Shown one piece after another: positions 20,665 to 30,267 of a stretch of 64,000 nucleotides of DNA. The notes beneath the pieces are model-generated. The model worked only from the letters and a program-made list of their open reading frames with translations. It made no database searches and was not told the DNA's origin. The stretch is taken from NCBI RefSeq assembly GCF_029945965.1, contig NZ_JAQSDO010000015.1, positions 1,057,952 to 1,121,951 of the forward strand, read 5' to 3'. Numbering within the stretch: position 1 is the first letter of the stretch; each line of letters opens with the position of its first letter. Source of the DNA: Thermomonas sp. GTDB taxonomy: Bacteria; Pseudomonadota; Gammaproteobacteria; Xanthomonadales; Xanthomonadaceae. The position numbers and the translations under genes were made by a program.

Positions 20665-21362
20665 CGGCTTCTCTCAGCGTACGCGTGGATGCACTGCTGA
20701 CCGGCTACGCCAAACCCTATACACGCGCTGGTAGTTTCAGCGGCATCGACAAACATGTACGCAGCGGCAGTGTGCACATCGGCGAGCTTGGCTTGAGTGG
20801 CGATGAACAGGGCGATCCACGCGTCCACGGCGGGCCGGACAAGGCGGTACACCACTACGCGTTCGAGCATTACGCGCGATGGCAGGAAGACCTTGGATCG
20901 CTGCCGCTGCTGCAGGCACCCGGTGCATTCGGCGAGAACATCAGCACGCGTGGGCTGGATGAGAACGATGTGTGCATCGGCGACCAGTTCACACTGGGAG
21001 GTGCACTGCTGGAAGTCAGCCAGGGCCGCCAGCCGTGCTGGAAGCTCAACGACCGCTTCGATGTGCCAGACATGGCGCGCCGGGTTCAAAGCACAGGCCG
21101 CACTGGCTGGTATTACCGCGTGCTGCAGGCGGGCGTCACCACGGTCGGAGATATGCTTGAGTTGCATGCCCGCCCGTATCCGGACTGGTCGCTACGCCGT
21201 CTCAATACAATGCTGTTCGAACGCGTGCTTGACCCTGCGGCACTGGAACCTGCGTTGCAGCTGCCGCTGGTGCCGTCGTGGCGCAAGCTGGTCGAACGCC
21301 GCCTGCAACAATGCATGGTGGAGGACTGGAGCCGGCGTGTCGATGGGCCGCCAGTGGCTTGA
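20661..21362 (+). CDS. MOSC-domain protein (YiiM-like)
   Basis: A 233-residue protein of the molybdenum cofactor sulfurase C-terminal family. YiiM-type proteins detoxify N-hydroxylated bases such as 6-N-hydroxylaminopurine. The core motifs are [27 protein letters not shown] and the conserved Cys in [15 protein letters not shown] YiiM-like C-terminal extension is present. The start overlaps mutS as ATGA, so it is co-translated with mismatch repair. That pairing fits a role in limiting base-analogue mutagenesis, but this is inference. Confidence 0.87.
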   Translation: MTASLSVRVDALLTGYAKPYTRAGSFSGIDKHVRSGSVHIGELGLSGDEQGDPRVHGGPDKAVHHYAFEHYARWQEDLGSLPLLQAPGAFGENISTRGLDENDVCIGDQFTLGGALLEVSQGRQPCWKLNDRFDVPDMARRVQSTGRTGWYYRVLQAGVTTVGDMLELHARPYPDWSLRRLNTMLFERVLDPAALEPALQLPLVPSWRKLVERRLQQCMVEDWSRRVDGPPVA

Positions 21363-21500
21363 AAGCTGCCGCTGTGGGAGCACGCAAACGGTCTTTTGCG
21401 TCAATAGCGAAATGCAATCGCTGCGATCCCATCAATCGATTTCCCTGCCCCGATCAAAGCTCCTAGAGTAGGGTCCTTAACCCCACCCGGAGCCCCCGCA

Positions 21501-22979
21501 ATGAGCAAGTCGTCCGATACGTCCAAGCCGACCCATCTGACCACCGACTTCGGCGCTCCGGTGCCCGACAACCAGAACAGTCTCACTGCTGGCCCGCGCG
21601 GTCCGCTGTTGTCGCAAGACGTCTGGCTTAACGAGAAGCTCGCAAACTTCGTGCGCGAAGTGATCCCCGAGCGGCGCATGCATGCCAAGGGTTCCGGCGC
21701 GTTTGGGACCTTCACCGTGACCCATGATATTTCGAAATACACACGCGCGAAAATTTTCGACTCGGTTGGCAAGCAAACCGAGATGTTCGCCCGCTTCACC
21801 ACCGTGGCCGGCGAGCGTGGCGCGGCCGATGCCGAGCGCGACATTCGTGGTTTTGCGCTGAAGTTCTACACCGAGGAAGGCAACTGGGACATGGTGGGCA
21901 ACAATACCCCGGTGTTCTTCATCCGCGATCCGCTCAAGTTCCCCGACCTCAACAAGGTCGTCAAGCGCGATCCACGCACCAACCTACGCTCAGCCACCAA
22001 CAACTGGGACTGGTGGACACTGCTGCCCGAGGCGCTGCACCAGGTCACCATCGTCATGAGTGATCGCGGCATCCCCGCCAGTTACCGCCACATGCATGGT
22101 TTCAGTTCGCACACCTATAGTTTCTGGAATGCAAACGACGAGCGTTTCTGGGTGAAGTTCCATTTCCGCACCAAACAGGGCATCAGGAACCTCACTGATG
22201 CCGAGGCCGCGGCCATCGTGGGCCACGACCGCGAGAGTAATCAGCGCGATCTGTTCGATGCCATCGAGCGCGGCGACTTCCCGAAGTGGACGATGTACGT
22301 GCAGGTCATGCCCGAGGCCGCCGCGGAGACGTCGCCCTACCATCCGTTCGACCTGACCAAGGTGTGGCCGCACAAGGACTACCCGCTGATCGAGGTGGGC
22401 GAATTCGAGCTCAACCGCAATCCTGCGAACTTTTTCGCCGACGTCGAGCAAAGCGCGTTCGCACCCGGCAACCTGGTGCCTGGCATTGGCGTGTCCCCCG
22501 ACCGGATGCTGCAGGCGCGCCTGTTCAACTATGCCGATGCGCAGCGTTACCGGCTGGGTACCAATTACCAGCAGATACCCGTCAATGCCGCGCGTTGCCC
22601 GGTGCACAGCAACCACCGCGACGGTATCGGCCGCGTGGACGGTAACTACGGCAGCCTGCCGCACTACGAACCCAACAGTTTCCACCAGTGGCAGGAACAG
22701 CCGCAGTACCGCGAGCCGCCGCTGAAGATCAGCGGCAATGCAGACCACTGGGATTTCCGCGAAGACGATGCCGACTACTACAAGCAGCCCGGAGACCTGT
22801 TCCGGTTGATGACGCCGGCGCAGCAACAAGTGCTGTTCGACAACACTGCACGCGCGATGGGCGATGCGCCGGACTTCATCAAGCAGCGCCACATCGACAA
22901 TTGCAGCAAGGCTGATCCTGCCTACGGCGCAGGTGTTGCCGCAGCGTTGCAGGCACTTGCCACGGCCATGCAGCAATAG
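21501..22979 (+). CDS. katA: Monofunctional haem catalase (KatA-type)
   Basis: Converts hydrogen peroxide to water and oxygen. The 492-residue small-subunit catalase has the distal His in [12 protein letters not shown], the distal Asn in GNNTPVFF and the proximal haem-ligand Tyr in [15 protein letters not shown]. No signal peptide, so it is cytoplasmic. The upstream 138 bp contain AT-rich half-site-like sequence near 21410-21445 that could bind OxyR, but no convincing full OxyR site. It is convergent with the hslR gene. The family is certain; the clade and symbol are assigned by resemblance. Confidence 0.95.
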   Translation: MSKSSDTSKPTHLTTDFGAPVPDNQNSLTAGPRGPLLSQDVWLNEKLANFVREVIPERRMHAKGSGAFGTFTVTHDISKYTRAKIFDSVGKQTEMFARFTTVAGERGAADAERDIRGFALKFYTEEGNWDMVGNNTPVFFIRDPLKFPDLNKVVKRDPRTNLRSATNNWDWWTLLPEALHQVTIVMSDRGIPASYRHMHGFSSHTYSFWNANDERFWVKFHFRTKQGIRNLTDAEAAAIVGHDRESNQRDLFDAIERGDFPKWTMYVQVMPEAAAETSPYHPFDLTKVWPHKDYPLIEVGEFELNRNPANFFADVEQSAFAPGNLVPGIGVSPDRMLQARLFNYADAQRYRLGTNYQQIPVNAARCPVHSNHRDGIGRVDGNYGSLPHYEPNSFHQWQEQPQYREPPLKISGNADHWDFREDDADYYKQPGDLFRLMTPAQQQVLFDNTARAMGDAPDFIKQRHIDNCSKADPAYGAGVAAALQALATAMQQ

Positions 22980-22981
22980 CC

Positions 22982-22997
22982 CGCGAAGTGCTTCGCG
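22982..22997. other. Small hairpin between convergent catalase and Hsp15 genes
   Basis: CGCGAAG-TG-CTTCGCG lies directly between the two convergent stop codons. It may contribute to transcript ends but lacks a T-tract. Confidence 0.3.
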
Positions 22998-23402
22998 TCA
23001 GAGTGAGTCGAGGTCGCCAAGCGCGCGAATCAAACGCCGGGCACGCTTGTCCGGCTTGGTCTCCGGCGCGCGAAAGCCGGCGCGCTCCGCTGCACGCAAG
23101 GCACGCGCCTGCTCGCGCGCGAGCCGCGATGCATCGGATTCGCGATACAGGCCTTGCGCGATGCTGGCCGATCCACGCATATCGCTGAGCGCAATCACTT
23201 CGGCTTCGAAGCGTGCTTCGCCACGCACAATAAGCAACGCATCGCCAACGCGAACGCCGCGCGATGGCTTCGCGCGCTGGCCACCGACATCAACCTTGCC
23301 AGTTTCGATGGCGTGCTTGGCCAGCGCACGCGTCTTGAAGAAGCGTGCCGCCCACAGCCACAGATCCAGACGTACGCTCGGTACTGAAGTGTCAGGTTGC
23401 AT
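22998..23402 (-). CDS. hslR: Hsp15-like S4-domain RNA-binding protein
   Basis: A 134-residue protein with an S4 fold: VRLDLWLWAARFFKTRALAKHAIETGKVDVGGQRAKPSRGVRVGD (residues about 9-54). In E. coli, Hsp15 binds free 50S subunits carrying a stalled nascent chain and helps recycling. The basic C-terminal tail (KPDKRARRLIRALGDL) matches the family. The ATG at 23402 has AGGA about 8 bp upstream. It lies downstream of rplS, separated by a strong terminator, so it has its own promoter. Confidence 0.88.
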   Translation of the reverse strand: MQPDTSVPSVRLDLWLWAARFFKTRALAKHAIETGKVDVGGQRAKPSRGVRVGDALLIVRGEARFEAEVIALSDMRGSASIAQGLYRESDASRLAREQARALRAAERAGFRAPETKPDKRARRLIRALGDLDSL

Positions 23403-23447
23403 GGATGGATCCTGCCAGAAACGCAAACGGCCACGACGAAACTAAAA

Positions 23448-23479
23448 CGGCCACCCTAAGGTGACCGTTAGGGTGGCCG
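23448..23479 (-). terminator. Intrinsic terminator of the rpsP-rimM-trmD-rplS operon
   Basis: CGGCCACCCTAA pairs perfectly with TTAGGGTGGCCG (12-bp stem, 8-nt loop). On the minus strand it is followed by TTTT. It lies about 48 bp past the rplS stop. Confidence 0.85.
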
Positions 23480-23527
23480 ATGCGGTGGCTGCACGAGTGG
23501 CCGCTGTGCGCGGCGCCCGCGTTGACC

Positions 23528-23962
23528 TTACTCGGCAGCGGGTGCGGCGGCTGCTTCGGCGGCTGCAGCTGCAATCGCGGCAGCCTTGGCCTTCGCGTTG
23601 CCGGCCAGGTCTTCCTTGATGCGCGCCTTCTTGCCTTCCAGGCCCCGCAGGTAATAGAGCTTGGCGGCACGGACGTCGCCGCGGCGCTTGACCGTGACCG
23701 AGTCGATCGTGGCGCTGTGGGTCTGGAACACGCGCTCGACGCCGAAGCCATGCGAGATCTTGCGCACGGTGAACGCGGAGTTGAGGCCGGCATTCTTCTT
23801 GCCGATCACCACGCCTTCATAGGCCTGTACGCGCTCGCGTGTGCCTTCCTTGACCTTGACGTTGACGATGACGGTGTCGCCCGGGCCGAAGACCGGCATC
23901 TCACGCGTAACCTGCGCGGATTCGAATTCCTGGACCAGGGTGTGGATCGATGGCTTGTTCAT
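23528..23962 (-). CDS. rplS: 50S ribosomal protein L19
   Basis: A 144-residue ribosomal protein at the 30S-50S interface. The core [33 protein letters not shown] and the conserved [11 protein letters not shown] are intact. The C-terminal 30 residues form an Ala-rich extension ([22 protein letters not shown]) not found in the E. coli protein. The ATG at 23962 has AAAGGTG upstream. Last gene of the translation operon. A consensus TATAAT about 130 bp upstream of it suggests an extra promoter. Confidence 0.97.
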   Translation of the reverse strand: MNKPSIHTLVQEFESAQVTREMPVFGPGDTVIVNVKVKEGTRERVQAYEGVVIGKKNAGLNSAFTVRKISHGFGVERVFQTHSATIDSVTVKRRGDVRAAKLYYLRGLEGKKARIKEDLAGNAKAKAAAIAAAAAEAAAAPAAE

Positions 23963-24088
23963 GGAGCACCTTTCTTGCGTGCAGTCGCACGCGCCTGTTG
24001 GAGTAGTTGTATGCGCGAGTGCACGTGGACCCGCGTCATGGCATTGGTGGAGCACGCTTCGTGGAGCATAGGTGAAGCCAAGCCGCAC

Positions 24089-24094
24089 ATTATA
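24089..24094 (-). promoter_or_regulatory. Possible internal promoter -10 box for rplS
   Basis: A perfect TATAAT on the minus strand lies in the 179-bp gap between trmD and rplS, unusually long for this operon. No good -35 hexamer is visible at 16-18 bp, so the promoter is tentative. Confidence 0.35.
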
Positions 24095-24141
24095 ACGACA
24101 ATTTTCCCTACATGGGTAGGCACCTACATGCGGCGATAGGC

Positions 24142-24912
24142 TTAGGCATCTTCGCTGGAGTCTTCCAGCGCATCCACGAAATGCTCGCGGAACTCACCCA
24201 GCAACGCGCGATCCGCCTTCGACAGGCCCGCCTCGTCCAGCAGGTCCGGGCGCCGCAGCCAGGTGCGGCCAAGCGACTGCATTCGGCGCCAGCGAGCGAT
24301 GTGCGCATGGTTACCCGACAGCAGCACTTCGGGCACGGCGCCCAGTTCATGCTCGACCGGGCGCGTGTAATGCGGGCAATCCAGCATTCCATCACCTTCG
24401 AAACTGTCCTGCAGCGCGGACTCGGCATCGTTCAGGGCGCCGTCCTGCAGCCGTGCGACGGCATCGATCAGCACCGCCGCGGCCAGTTCTCCACCGGAAA
24501 GCACGTAATCGCCGATCGACAGTTCCTCGTCAACCTCAGCCTGGATCAGGCGCTCGTCCACGCCCTCGTAGCGACCGCACAACAGAACCAGACGCGGCAG
24601 CGCAGCAAGCTCACGGACCTTGGCCTGGGTCAGGCGCGTGCCTTGTGGACTGAGGTATATGACTTTGGCCAGCGCGGGATCGGCATCGCGCGCCGCCTGG
24701 ATCGCCGCGCGAAGCGGATCGACCAGCATCACCATGCCGGGACCACCGCCGAATGGACGATCGTCCACACGCCGATAACTGCCTTCGGCATGGTCACGCG
24801 GGTTCCAGCCGTGGATCGACAGCAGGCCACGCTCACCGGCACGCCCGACCACGCCATGCGCGGCGACTTGCGCAACGAATTCGGGGAACAGGCTGATGAT
24901 GTCGAAACGCAT
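24142..24912 (-). CDS. trmD: tRNA (guanine-37-N1)-methyltransferase TrmD
   Basis: Methylates G37 of tRNAs read by CNN codons, preventing +1 frameshifting. The 256-residue SPOUT enzyme opens [12 protein letters not shown] and has the knot motifs [27 protein letters not shown] and [31 protein letters not shown] is also intact. The ATG at 24912 is the conserved start. It lies in the order rpsP, rimM, trmD, rplS. A REP-like sequence fills the short gap to rimM. Confidence 0.97.
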   Translation of the reverse strand: MRFDIISLFPEFVAQVAAHGVVGRAGERGLLSIHGWNPRDHAEGSYRRVDDRPFGGGPGMVMLVDPLRAAIQAARDADPALAKVIYLSPQGTRLTQAKVRELAALPRLVLLCGRYEGVDERLIQAEVDEELSIGDYVLSGGELAAAVLIDAVARLQDGALNDAESALQDSFEGDGMLDCPHYTRPVEHELGAVPEVLLSGNHAHIARWRRMQSLGRTWLRRPDLLDEAGLSKADRALLGEFREHFVDALEDSSEDA

Positions 24913-24920
24913 GTTTGCCA

Positions 24921-24985
24921 CCCTCACCCCAACCCTCTCAGCCCTGCACACCCTACGGGCGCCGCAGCGGGAGAGGAAGAGGGAG
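24921..24985. repeat. REP-like imperfect palindrome between rimM and trmD
   Basis: CCCTCACCCCAACCCTCTC on one side and GAGAGGAAGAGGGAG on the other form an imperfect inverted repeat. The text matches the common CCCTCACCCC...GAGAGGG repetitive elements found between genes of many gamma- and betaproteobacteria. It abuts the rimM stop codon and may shape the rimM-trmD mRNA. Confidence 0.55.
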
Positions 24986-25507
24986 TTAAAAATCGGCGTC
25001 CCAGTCGACCGTGACCAGGCCGGCATCGAAATCCACCGACTTCACATAGTCCGGGGTCAGGAACGGGATCATCCTGTCGCGCTCGCCCTGCACCACCAGC
25101 ACGTCGTTGGCGCCGGTCGAAAACAGGTGCGAAACGGTGCCGAACACGATGCCCTCCACATTCACCACGCGCAGGCCTTCGAGGTCGACCCAGTAGTACT
25201 CGCCGGGCGCCGGCGCTGGCAATGCCGAACGCGGCACCAGCACGTCGGTGCCGTGCAAGGCATCGGCGGCATCGCGATCATCAATACCGGGCATCGTCGC
25301 GATCAAGCCCTTGCCGCCAACGCGCACCTGCACGCCTTCACACGAACGCGTGTTGCCATGAGCATCACGCAACATCCAGGGCTGGTAACGGGAAATGGCG
25401 TGAGCCGGGTCGGTGAAGCTTTCCAGCTTCTGTTCGCCACGCACGCCAAATGCACCGTGCAACCGGCCTACGGTGATCATCCGCTGGCTGGTGTCCGGTG
25501 CGTTCAT
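24986..25507 (-). CDS. rimM: Ribosome maturation factor RimM
   Basis: A 173-residue 30S maturation factor that binds ribosomal protein S19 and the 16S head domain. The N-terminal RimM domain has [23 protein letters not shown]. The C-terminal PRC-barrel has [14 protein letters not shown] and [14 protein letters not shown]. The ATG at 25507 gives the usual length. Same strand as rpsP upstream and trmD downstream. Confidence 0.96.
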   Translation of the reverse strand: MNAPDTSQRMITVGRLHGAFGVRGEQKLESFTDPAHAISRYQPWMLRDAHGNTRSCEGVQVRVGGKGLIATMPGIDDRDAADALHGTDVLVPRSALPAPAPGEYYWVDLEGLRVVNVEGIVFGTVSHLFSTGANDVLVVQGERDRMIPFLTPDYVKSVDFDAGLVTVDWDADF

Positions 25508-25544
25508 TGGCAGAGCGCGCCGCCCAGATCGGGCGGCAGCGTCA

Positions 25545-25793
25545 TCAGGCGGCCTTGGCGGCCTGCTTGTACAGGTCAGCAACCTTGTCGGTCAGCTGCG
25601 CACCATTGTCCAGCCAGTGCTTGACGCGCTCGACGTTGAGCTCGACGCGCTTCTCGCCACCGGTGGCGACGGGGTTGTAAAAACCCACGCGCTCGATGTT
25701 GCGGCCATCACGGGCGCTGCGGCTGTCGGTGACGATGATGTGGTAGAAGGGGCGCTTCTTGGCGCCGCCACGGGTAAGGCGAATCTTGACCAT
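25545..25793 (-). CDS. rpsP: 30S ribosomal protein S16
   Basis: An 82-residue ribosomal protein: [41 protein letters not shown] and the [14 protein letters not shown] segment are all typical. First of the four-gene rpsP-rimM-trmD-rplS block. In most relatives ffh lies directly upstream; here a GGDEF gene and an AhpD-like gene lie between. Confidence 0.98.
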   Translation of the reverse strand: MVKIRLTRGGAKKRPFYHIIVTDSRSARDGRNIERVGFYNPVATGGEKRVELNVERVKHWLDNGAQLTDKVADLYKQAAKAA

Positions 25794-25956
25794 TGCAGTT
25801 TTCTCGGTGTTGCCCAGCGGCCGGAATGGCCGGGTAAGCAGATAAGTATAACGAGATTCAGCACCCTGGGCCAATGACTCGGCCGCTGCTTGCATCAGTG
25901 CCGTTTAATCCAGAGGCAACACACCCTGCGCACGGTCGTCATGCCGATGGATGTGC

Positions 25957-27327
25957 TTACCCGGCCTGCTCCATTGCAAACGTGAGGCGATCGCGGCCTT
26001 CCTGCTTGCTGTGGTAGAGCGCTTCGTCGGCGCGGCGCACCAGGTCTTCCGGGCCGTCATCCGGCTCGGCAACGGCAGCGCCAATGCTGACCGTTACTGC
26101 CCGATGCAGCCACTCGTGGCTGTGAAATGCAGCAAGGATGCGTTGACCCACATGTTCGGCAGTCAACACGTCGCTGTGCGGCAGCACGATCACGAACTCC
26201 TCGCCACCGTAGCGTGCCGCCAGGTCCTGAGTGCGCACCACCTCGCTCAGCAACCTGCCGGTTTCGCGCAGGACCTCATCGCCCGCCTGATGGCCGAAAC
26301 TGTCGTTGAATTTCTTGAAATGGTCGATGTCGAGCATCAGCAGCACCAATGCACCCTCGCCCTTGTCCTGCAGGGCATGCGCCAAGGTCGTGTCGAACTT
26401 TCGCCGGTTGGCGAGCCCGGTCAGCGCGTCGGTTCTGGCATCTTCGCGCAGGACATGCACGGTGCGCCGCTGACGCTCGCTGCGGTCCAACAGGAACGCC
26501 ACCCACATGATCATTACCGTCACCACACCACCGGTCGCAACCGAGGCCAGCGCAAGCGCCATCGATTCCGACATCCCCAACTGCGATTCCACCGCCTTGA
26601 ACAGGAAGGTCAACAGCAACGGCAGCAGCAGCGCGGGAAGGATCAAGCGACGCGCAAATGCACCACCCAGGCTATCGGCAACAGCAATGCGGGTCAGGCC
26701 GGTGGTCGGGACGGATGCCATCCATGCCAACGAAAGCAGCAGAAACTGGGCTGCGGTCATGATCGGCAGCTGGCGCAACAGGATTGTACTATCGCCTGCC
26801 AGCACCAGACCGTAGGAAGCGCTGGTGGCCATGGCGATCACGATGACCGCAAGTGCGCAGGCCTCGCGTAACCAAACCGCCCGCCCGATCACCACTGCTG
26901 CACCCACCCCACCCAGCAAGGTGAAGGACACTGCAGCAATATCCGTCATGCGGCCTATGGGCCTGCCCAGCCAATCCGGCAGCAGCGCGTCGAGCCAGCC
27001 CCAGATCACGACATCTTGGCCAATGGCAAATTCCAACAAACCGGTACCGCCGAGCACCATCAGCAGCAGCGACAGGGCGACGCTGGCACGCGGCGCGCGC
27101 TGGCCGAGCAGCAGTGCGCAGCCGGCAAGCATGAAGGCAAAAGCTGCGCCCGCATGTGTACCTGCGTGCGCCTGCACGAGTCCTAGCAACGGACCCACGC
27201 CGCTAATCCAGGTGGCCAGTATTGCCAGCGATACCAGCACAAGAGCCCAGCCAACGACCTGCGAAAACGTGACGAACCCTTTCACCACTGACGTGTTGAA
27301 ACGGATCCCCTCGCCAATGCTTGCCAT
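25957..27327 (-). CDS. Membrane-bound diguanylate cyclase (GGDEF)
   Basis: Makes cyclic di-GMP from two GTP. The 456-residue protein has about eight N-terminal membrane helices (residues about 15-275), a MASE-like sensor of no clear subtype, then a GGDEF domain. The active-site motif is GGEEF, and the product-inhibition RxxD site (RTQD) lies five residues before it. The end RRADEALYHSKQEGRDRLTF is typical. The start has a strong GGGGGG ribosome-binding site. The gene interrupts the usual ffh-rpsP neighbourhood. Confidence 0.93.
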   Translation of the reverse strand: MASIGEGIRFNTSVVKGFVTFSQVVGWALVLVSLAILATWISGVGPLLGLVQAHAGTHAGAAFAFMLAGCALLLGQRAPRASVALSLLLMVLGGTGLLEFAIGQDVVIWGWLDALLPDWLGRPIGRMTDIAAVSFTLLGGVGAAVVIGRAVWLREACALAVIVIAMATSASYGLVLAGDSTILLRQLPIMTAAQFLLLSLAWMASVPTTGLTRIAVADSLGGAFARRLILPALLLPLLLTFLFKAVESQLGMSESMALALASVATGGVVTVMIMWVAFLLDRSERQRRTVHVLREDARTDALTGLANRRKFDTTLAHALQDKGEGALVLLMLDIDHFKKFNDSFGHQAGDEVLRETGRLLSEVVRTQDLAARYGGEEFVIVLPHSDVLTAEHVGQRILAAFHSHEWLHRAVTVSIGAAVAEPDDGPEDLVRRADEALYHSKQEGRDRLTFAMEQAG

Positions 27328-27351
27328 ATGCGCCCCCCGGGTCGTGGTGCT

Positions 27352-27819
27352 TCAGCGCTTTGCCGTGTGAGGACTGACGTAATTGCCAACCTCCGTGCGG
27401 AAGGCCACGTTCATCCGGTTCCAGCCGTTGATCGCAATGATCGCCAGGGTCAGATCGACCAGCGATTTCTCATCGAAATGCACACACACCTCGGTGTACA
27501 CCGCATCGGAAACCTCATGCGTGGCGATCCGGGTGACGGCTTCGGTCCACGCCAGCGCGGCGCGCTCACGATCGCTGTAACACGGCGCATCGCGCCAGAC
27601 CGGAAGCAGGTACAGGCGCTGCTCGGCCTCGCCATGCGCGCGTGCATCCTTTGTGTGCATGTCCAGGCACCAGGCGCAGCCGTTGATCTGCGAGGCAAGG
27701 GACTTGACCAATTCCAGCAGTGATTCTTCGAGACCACTCGCATGGATCTGCTGCTCGGTGTGGAGCATGGCCTTGAAGGCTTCGGGCGAGGCCCGTTGGT
27801 AATCCAGGCGCTGATGCAT
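27352..27819 (-). CDS. Carboxymuconolactone decarboxylase family protein (AhpD-like)
   Basis: A 155-residue alkylhydroperoxidase-type protein. The redox-active Cys-x-x-Cys is in INGCAWCLDMHTKDAR, followed by the all-helical AhpD fold with EAVTRIATHEVSDAVY and FDEKSLVDLTLAIIAINGWNRMNVAFRTEVG. Such proteins reduce peroxides or act as small thiol oxidoreductases; the physiological substrate is unknown. It lies between ffh and the GGDEF gene on the same strand, 24 bp before the GGDEF start, so these two are probably co-transcribed. Confidence 0.88.
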   Translation of the reverse strand: MHQRLDYQRASPEAFKAMLHTEQQIHASGLEESLLELVKSLASQINGCAWCLDMHTKDARAHGEAEQRLYLLPVWRDAPCYSDRERAALAWTEAVTRIATHEVSDAVYTEVCVHFDEKSLVDLTLAIIAINGWNRMNVAFRTEVGNYVSPHTAKR

Positions 27820-27924
27820 CGGATGCCTCCGGTCATGTATCCAAGAATACGGGGGCCGACGGGTCCACGCCCTCATGGTCTACTGCAGCGGTAACACCGC
27901 GGAAACGGCGCTGCAGCGCAACGA

Positions 27925-29295
27925 TCAGCGCATCGGCGGCATGCCGCCGCGGCCTCCCATCATCCCGCTCAGCCCGCGCATCATCCCCTTCATGCCGCCA
28001 CGACCCAGCTTGCCCATCATCTTTTCCATCTGCTGGTACTGCTTGAGCATCTTGTTGACGTCGGCCGGGGTCAGGCCGCTGCCGCGCGCCACGCGTGCGC
28101 GCCGGGAGCCCTTGAGCAGTTCCGGGTTGCGACGTTCCTTCTTGGTCATCGAGTTGATGATCGCGATCATCCGCGGCACTTCCTTGCCGGTGACCTGCTG
28201 CTTGACGTGATCGGGCAACGCGCCGACGCCGGGCAGCTTGTCCATCAACCCGGACAGGCCGCCCATGTTCTGCATCTGCTCAAGCTGGTCGCGCATGTCG
28301 TTGAGGTCGAACTTCTTGCCCTTGGCGACTTTCTCCGCGAGCTTCCTGGCCTTGTCCTGGTCGACGCCCTGCTCGACCTGCTCGACCAGCGACAACACGT
28401 CACCCATGTCGAGGATGCGACTGGCGATGCGCTCGGGATGGAACACGTCCAGGCCGTCGGTCTTCTCGCCGGTGCCAATGAACTTGATCGGCTTGCCGGT
28501 GATATAGCGCACGCTCAGCGCAGCACCACCACGCGCATCGCCGTCAGTCTTGGTCAGCACCACGCCGGTCAGCGGCAACGCTTCGCCGAAGTGCTTTGCG
28601 GTGACCGCCGCATCCTGGCCGGTCATTGAATCGACCACGAACAGGGTCTCGACCGGATTGACTGCGGCATGCAGCGCCTTGATCTCGGCCATCATGGCCT
28701 CGTCAATGCTGGTGCGGCCGGCGGTATCGACGATCAGCACATCGACGAACGACTTGCGCGCGGCATTGATCGCGGCCTTGACGATGGCTACTGGCTTTTG
28801 CGACACATCTGACGGGAAGAACATCGCATCGACCTGGCCGGCCAGGGTTTGCAACTGCTCGATCGCGGCCGGACGGTAGACGTCGGCGCTGACCACCATG
28901 ACTTTCTTCTTGCGCTTGTCCTTGAGGTGCTTGGCCAGCTTGGCGACTGTCGTGGTCTTGCCCGCACCCTGCAGGCCCGCCATCAGGATCACCGCTGGCG
29001 CCGGCACGTTGAGGTTCAACTCCGACGCCTGCGAACCCATTACCGCTGTCAGCTCGTCACGCACGATCCGCACCAACACCTGGCCGGGCGTAAGCGAGCG
29101 CATGACTTCCTGGCCGACTGCGCGCACCTTGATACGCTGGATCAGCGCCTGCACCACTGGCAACGCCACGTCCGCTTCCAGCAGGGCGATGCGCACCTCG
29201 CGCACGGCCTCGCTGATGTTTGAGTCGGTCAGGCGGCCGCGGCCACGCAGGCGTTCGACGGTGCCGGACAGTCGTTGAGTCAGGGATTCGAACAT
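27925..29295 (-). CDS. ffh: Signal recognition particle protein Ffh
   Basis: The GTPase that binds signal sequences of nascent inner-membrane proteins together with 4.5S RNA. The 456 residues comprise the N domain (MFESLTQRLSGTVERL), a G domain with P-loop GLQGAGKTTT and DTAGRTSID, and the Met-rich M domain. It ends with a GGMKGMMRGLSGMMGGRGG tail. It begins a run of minus-strand genes ending with rplS. No 4.5S RNA gene was found in this window. Confidence 0.97.
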   Translation of the reverse strand: MFESLTQRLSGTVERLRGRGRLTDSNISEAVREVRIALLEADVALPVVQALIQRIKVRAVGQEVMRSLTPGQVLVRIVRDELTAVMGSQASELNLNVPAPAVILMAGLQGAGKTTTVAKLAKHLKDKRKKKVMVVSADVYRPAAIEQLQTLAGQVDAMFFPSDVSQKPVAIVKAAINAARKSFVDVLIVDTAGRTSIDEAMMAEIKALHAAVNPVETLFVVDSMTGQDAAVTAKHFGEALPLTGVVLTKTDGDARGGAALSVRYITGKPIKFIGTGEKTDGLDVFHPERIASRILDMGDVLSLVEQVEQGVDQDKARKLAEKVAKGKKFDLNDMRDQLEQMQNMGGLSGLMDKLPGVGALPDHVKQQVTGKEVPRMIAIINSMTKKERRNPELLKGSRRARVARGSGLTPADVNKMLKQYQQMEKMMGKLGRGGMKGMMRGLSGMMGGRGGMPPMR

Positions 29296-29391
29296 GATGC
29301 GGACAGCCTGCGATGCGTGCGTTGCGGATCACGAAGTATAGCGTGCGCCCCCTGCCCAGCTTGCCTTTGACCTTTGTGCGACACTGATTCG

Positions 29392-30186
29392 ATGACAATC
29401 GTTCTCATCGCCGTCGCGTCATACCTGCTGGCTACCGGCTGGCTGATGATTGCCGTCCAGCGCGATGGCACGGCCAGCACGCGCGGCTGGCTGGGCCCGG
29501 CCAACCTGGCGCTGCTCCTGCACGGATTGACCCATTACCTGGCGTGGCGCGCGAGCGGCGTGACCGACCTGCACTTCTTCGCCGCGCTATCGCTGGTCGG
29601 GCTGGGCATGAGCACGCAGACCGCGATCGTCGGCGCTTCGGGGCGCATGCGCGCATTGGGCGTAGTGGTATTCCCGCTGGCGGCGTTGGCGCTTCTGGTT
29701 TATGCGCTCTACGGCCATGCCACCCAACCCGAACCACTGGACTGGCGCCTGCTGCTGCATGCCTGGCTGGCCCTGCTGGCCTACGCGACACTTGCTGTTG
29801 CGGCATTGCTGGCGGTCTTCCTGTGGCTTCAAGAACGCGCGTTGCGCCGCCGCGAGTTCCACCGTTGGCTGCGCGCACTGCCGCCGCTGACGGAACTCGA
29901 GATGCTGCTGTTCCGCACGATTGCGGTCGGCTTCGTCCTGCTCGGCGGCACCCTGCTTACCGGCGTGCTGTTCGTCGACAACCTGCTGGCCCAGCACCTG
30001 GTGCACAAGACCGTGCTCAGCGTATTGTCGTGGCTGGCCTTCGGGGCATTGCTGCTGGGCCGCTGGCGGTTCGGCTGGCGCGGTATTACTGCCGTGCGCT
30101 GGACACTGGCGGCGATGGCGTTGCTGATCCTGGCATTCTTCGGCAGCAAGTTCGTGCTGGAGCTGATTCTCCATCGGGTCGGCTGA
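29392..30186 (+). CDS. CcsA/YpjD-like cytochrome c assembly-type membrane protein
   Basis: A 264-residue membrane protein with about eight helices, related to the CcsA/CcmF integral membrane family. Visible signs are HGLTHYLAWRASG, LLLHAWLALLAYATLAVAALLAVFLWLQERALRRR and the closing HKTVLSVLSWLAFGALLLGRWRFGWRG. In this family His residues in such helices may contact haem. Gammaproteobacterial YpjD/CorE-like proteins are commonly divergent from ffh, as here. Function is not established; a role in cytochrome c maturation is family-level inference. Confidence 0.85.
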   Translation: MTIVLIAVASYLLATGWLMIAVQRDGTASTRGWLGPANLALLLHGLTHYLAWRASGVTDLHFFAALSLVGLGMSTQTAIVGASGRMRALGVVVFPLAALALLVYALYGHATQPEPLDWRLLLHAWLALLAYATLAVAALLAVFLWLQERALRRREFHRWLRALPPLTELEMLLFRTIAVGFVLLGGTLLTGVLFVDNLLAQHLVHKTVLSVLSWLAFGALLLGRWRFGWRGITAVRWTLAAMALLILAFFGSKFVLELILHRVG

Positions 30187-30218
30187 TCGCCTGATGCACG
30201 GCCGAATACGTTTACAGT

Positions 30219-30260
30219 TGCAATAATTGCATTGACAACTATTGCATGGGCTAGCAAAAT
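30219..30260 (+). promoter_or_regulatory. Promoter and operator of the MarR-efflux operon
   Basis: A consensus -35 TTGACA (30232-30237) and a -10-like CAAAAT (30255-30260) are 17 bp apart. Immediately upstream is the perfect palindrome TGCAAT-A-ATTGCA (30219-30231). A further ATTGCA lies between -35 and -10 (30241-30246), 15 bp after the previous ATTGCA. This is the expected layout of an autoregulated MarR operator. Predicted transcription start coincides with the marR ATG. Confidence 0.65.
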
Positions 30261-30267
30261 ACGCCCC

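Noticed and set aside
21405-21450. A possible OxyR site upstream of the catalase
   Set aside because: ATAG and GAT-like elements are present, but they do not fit the four-part OxyR spacing well enough to annotate.
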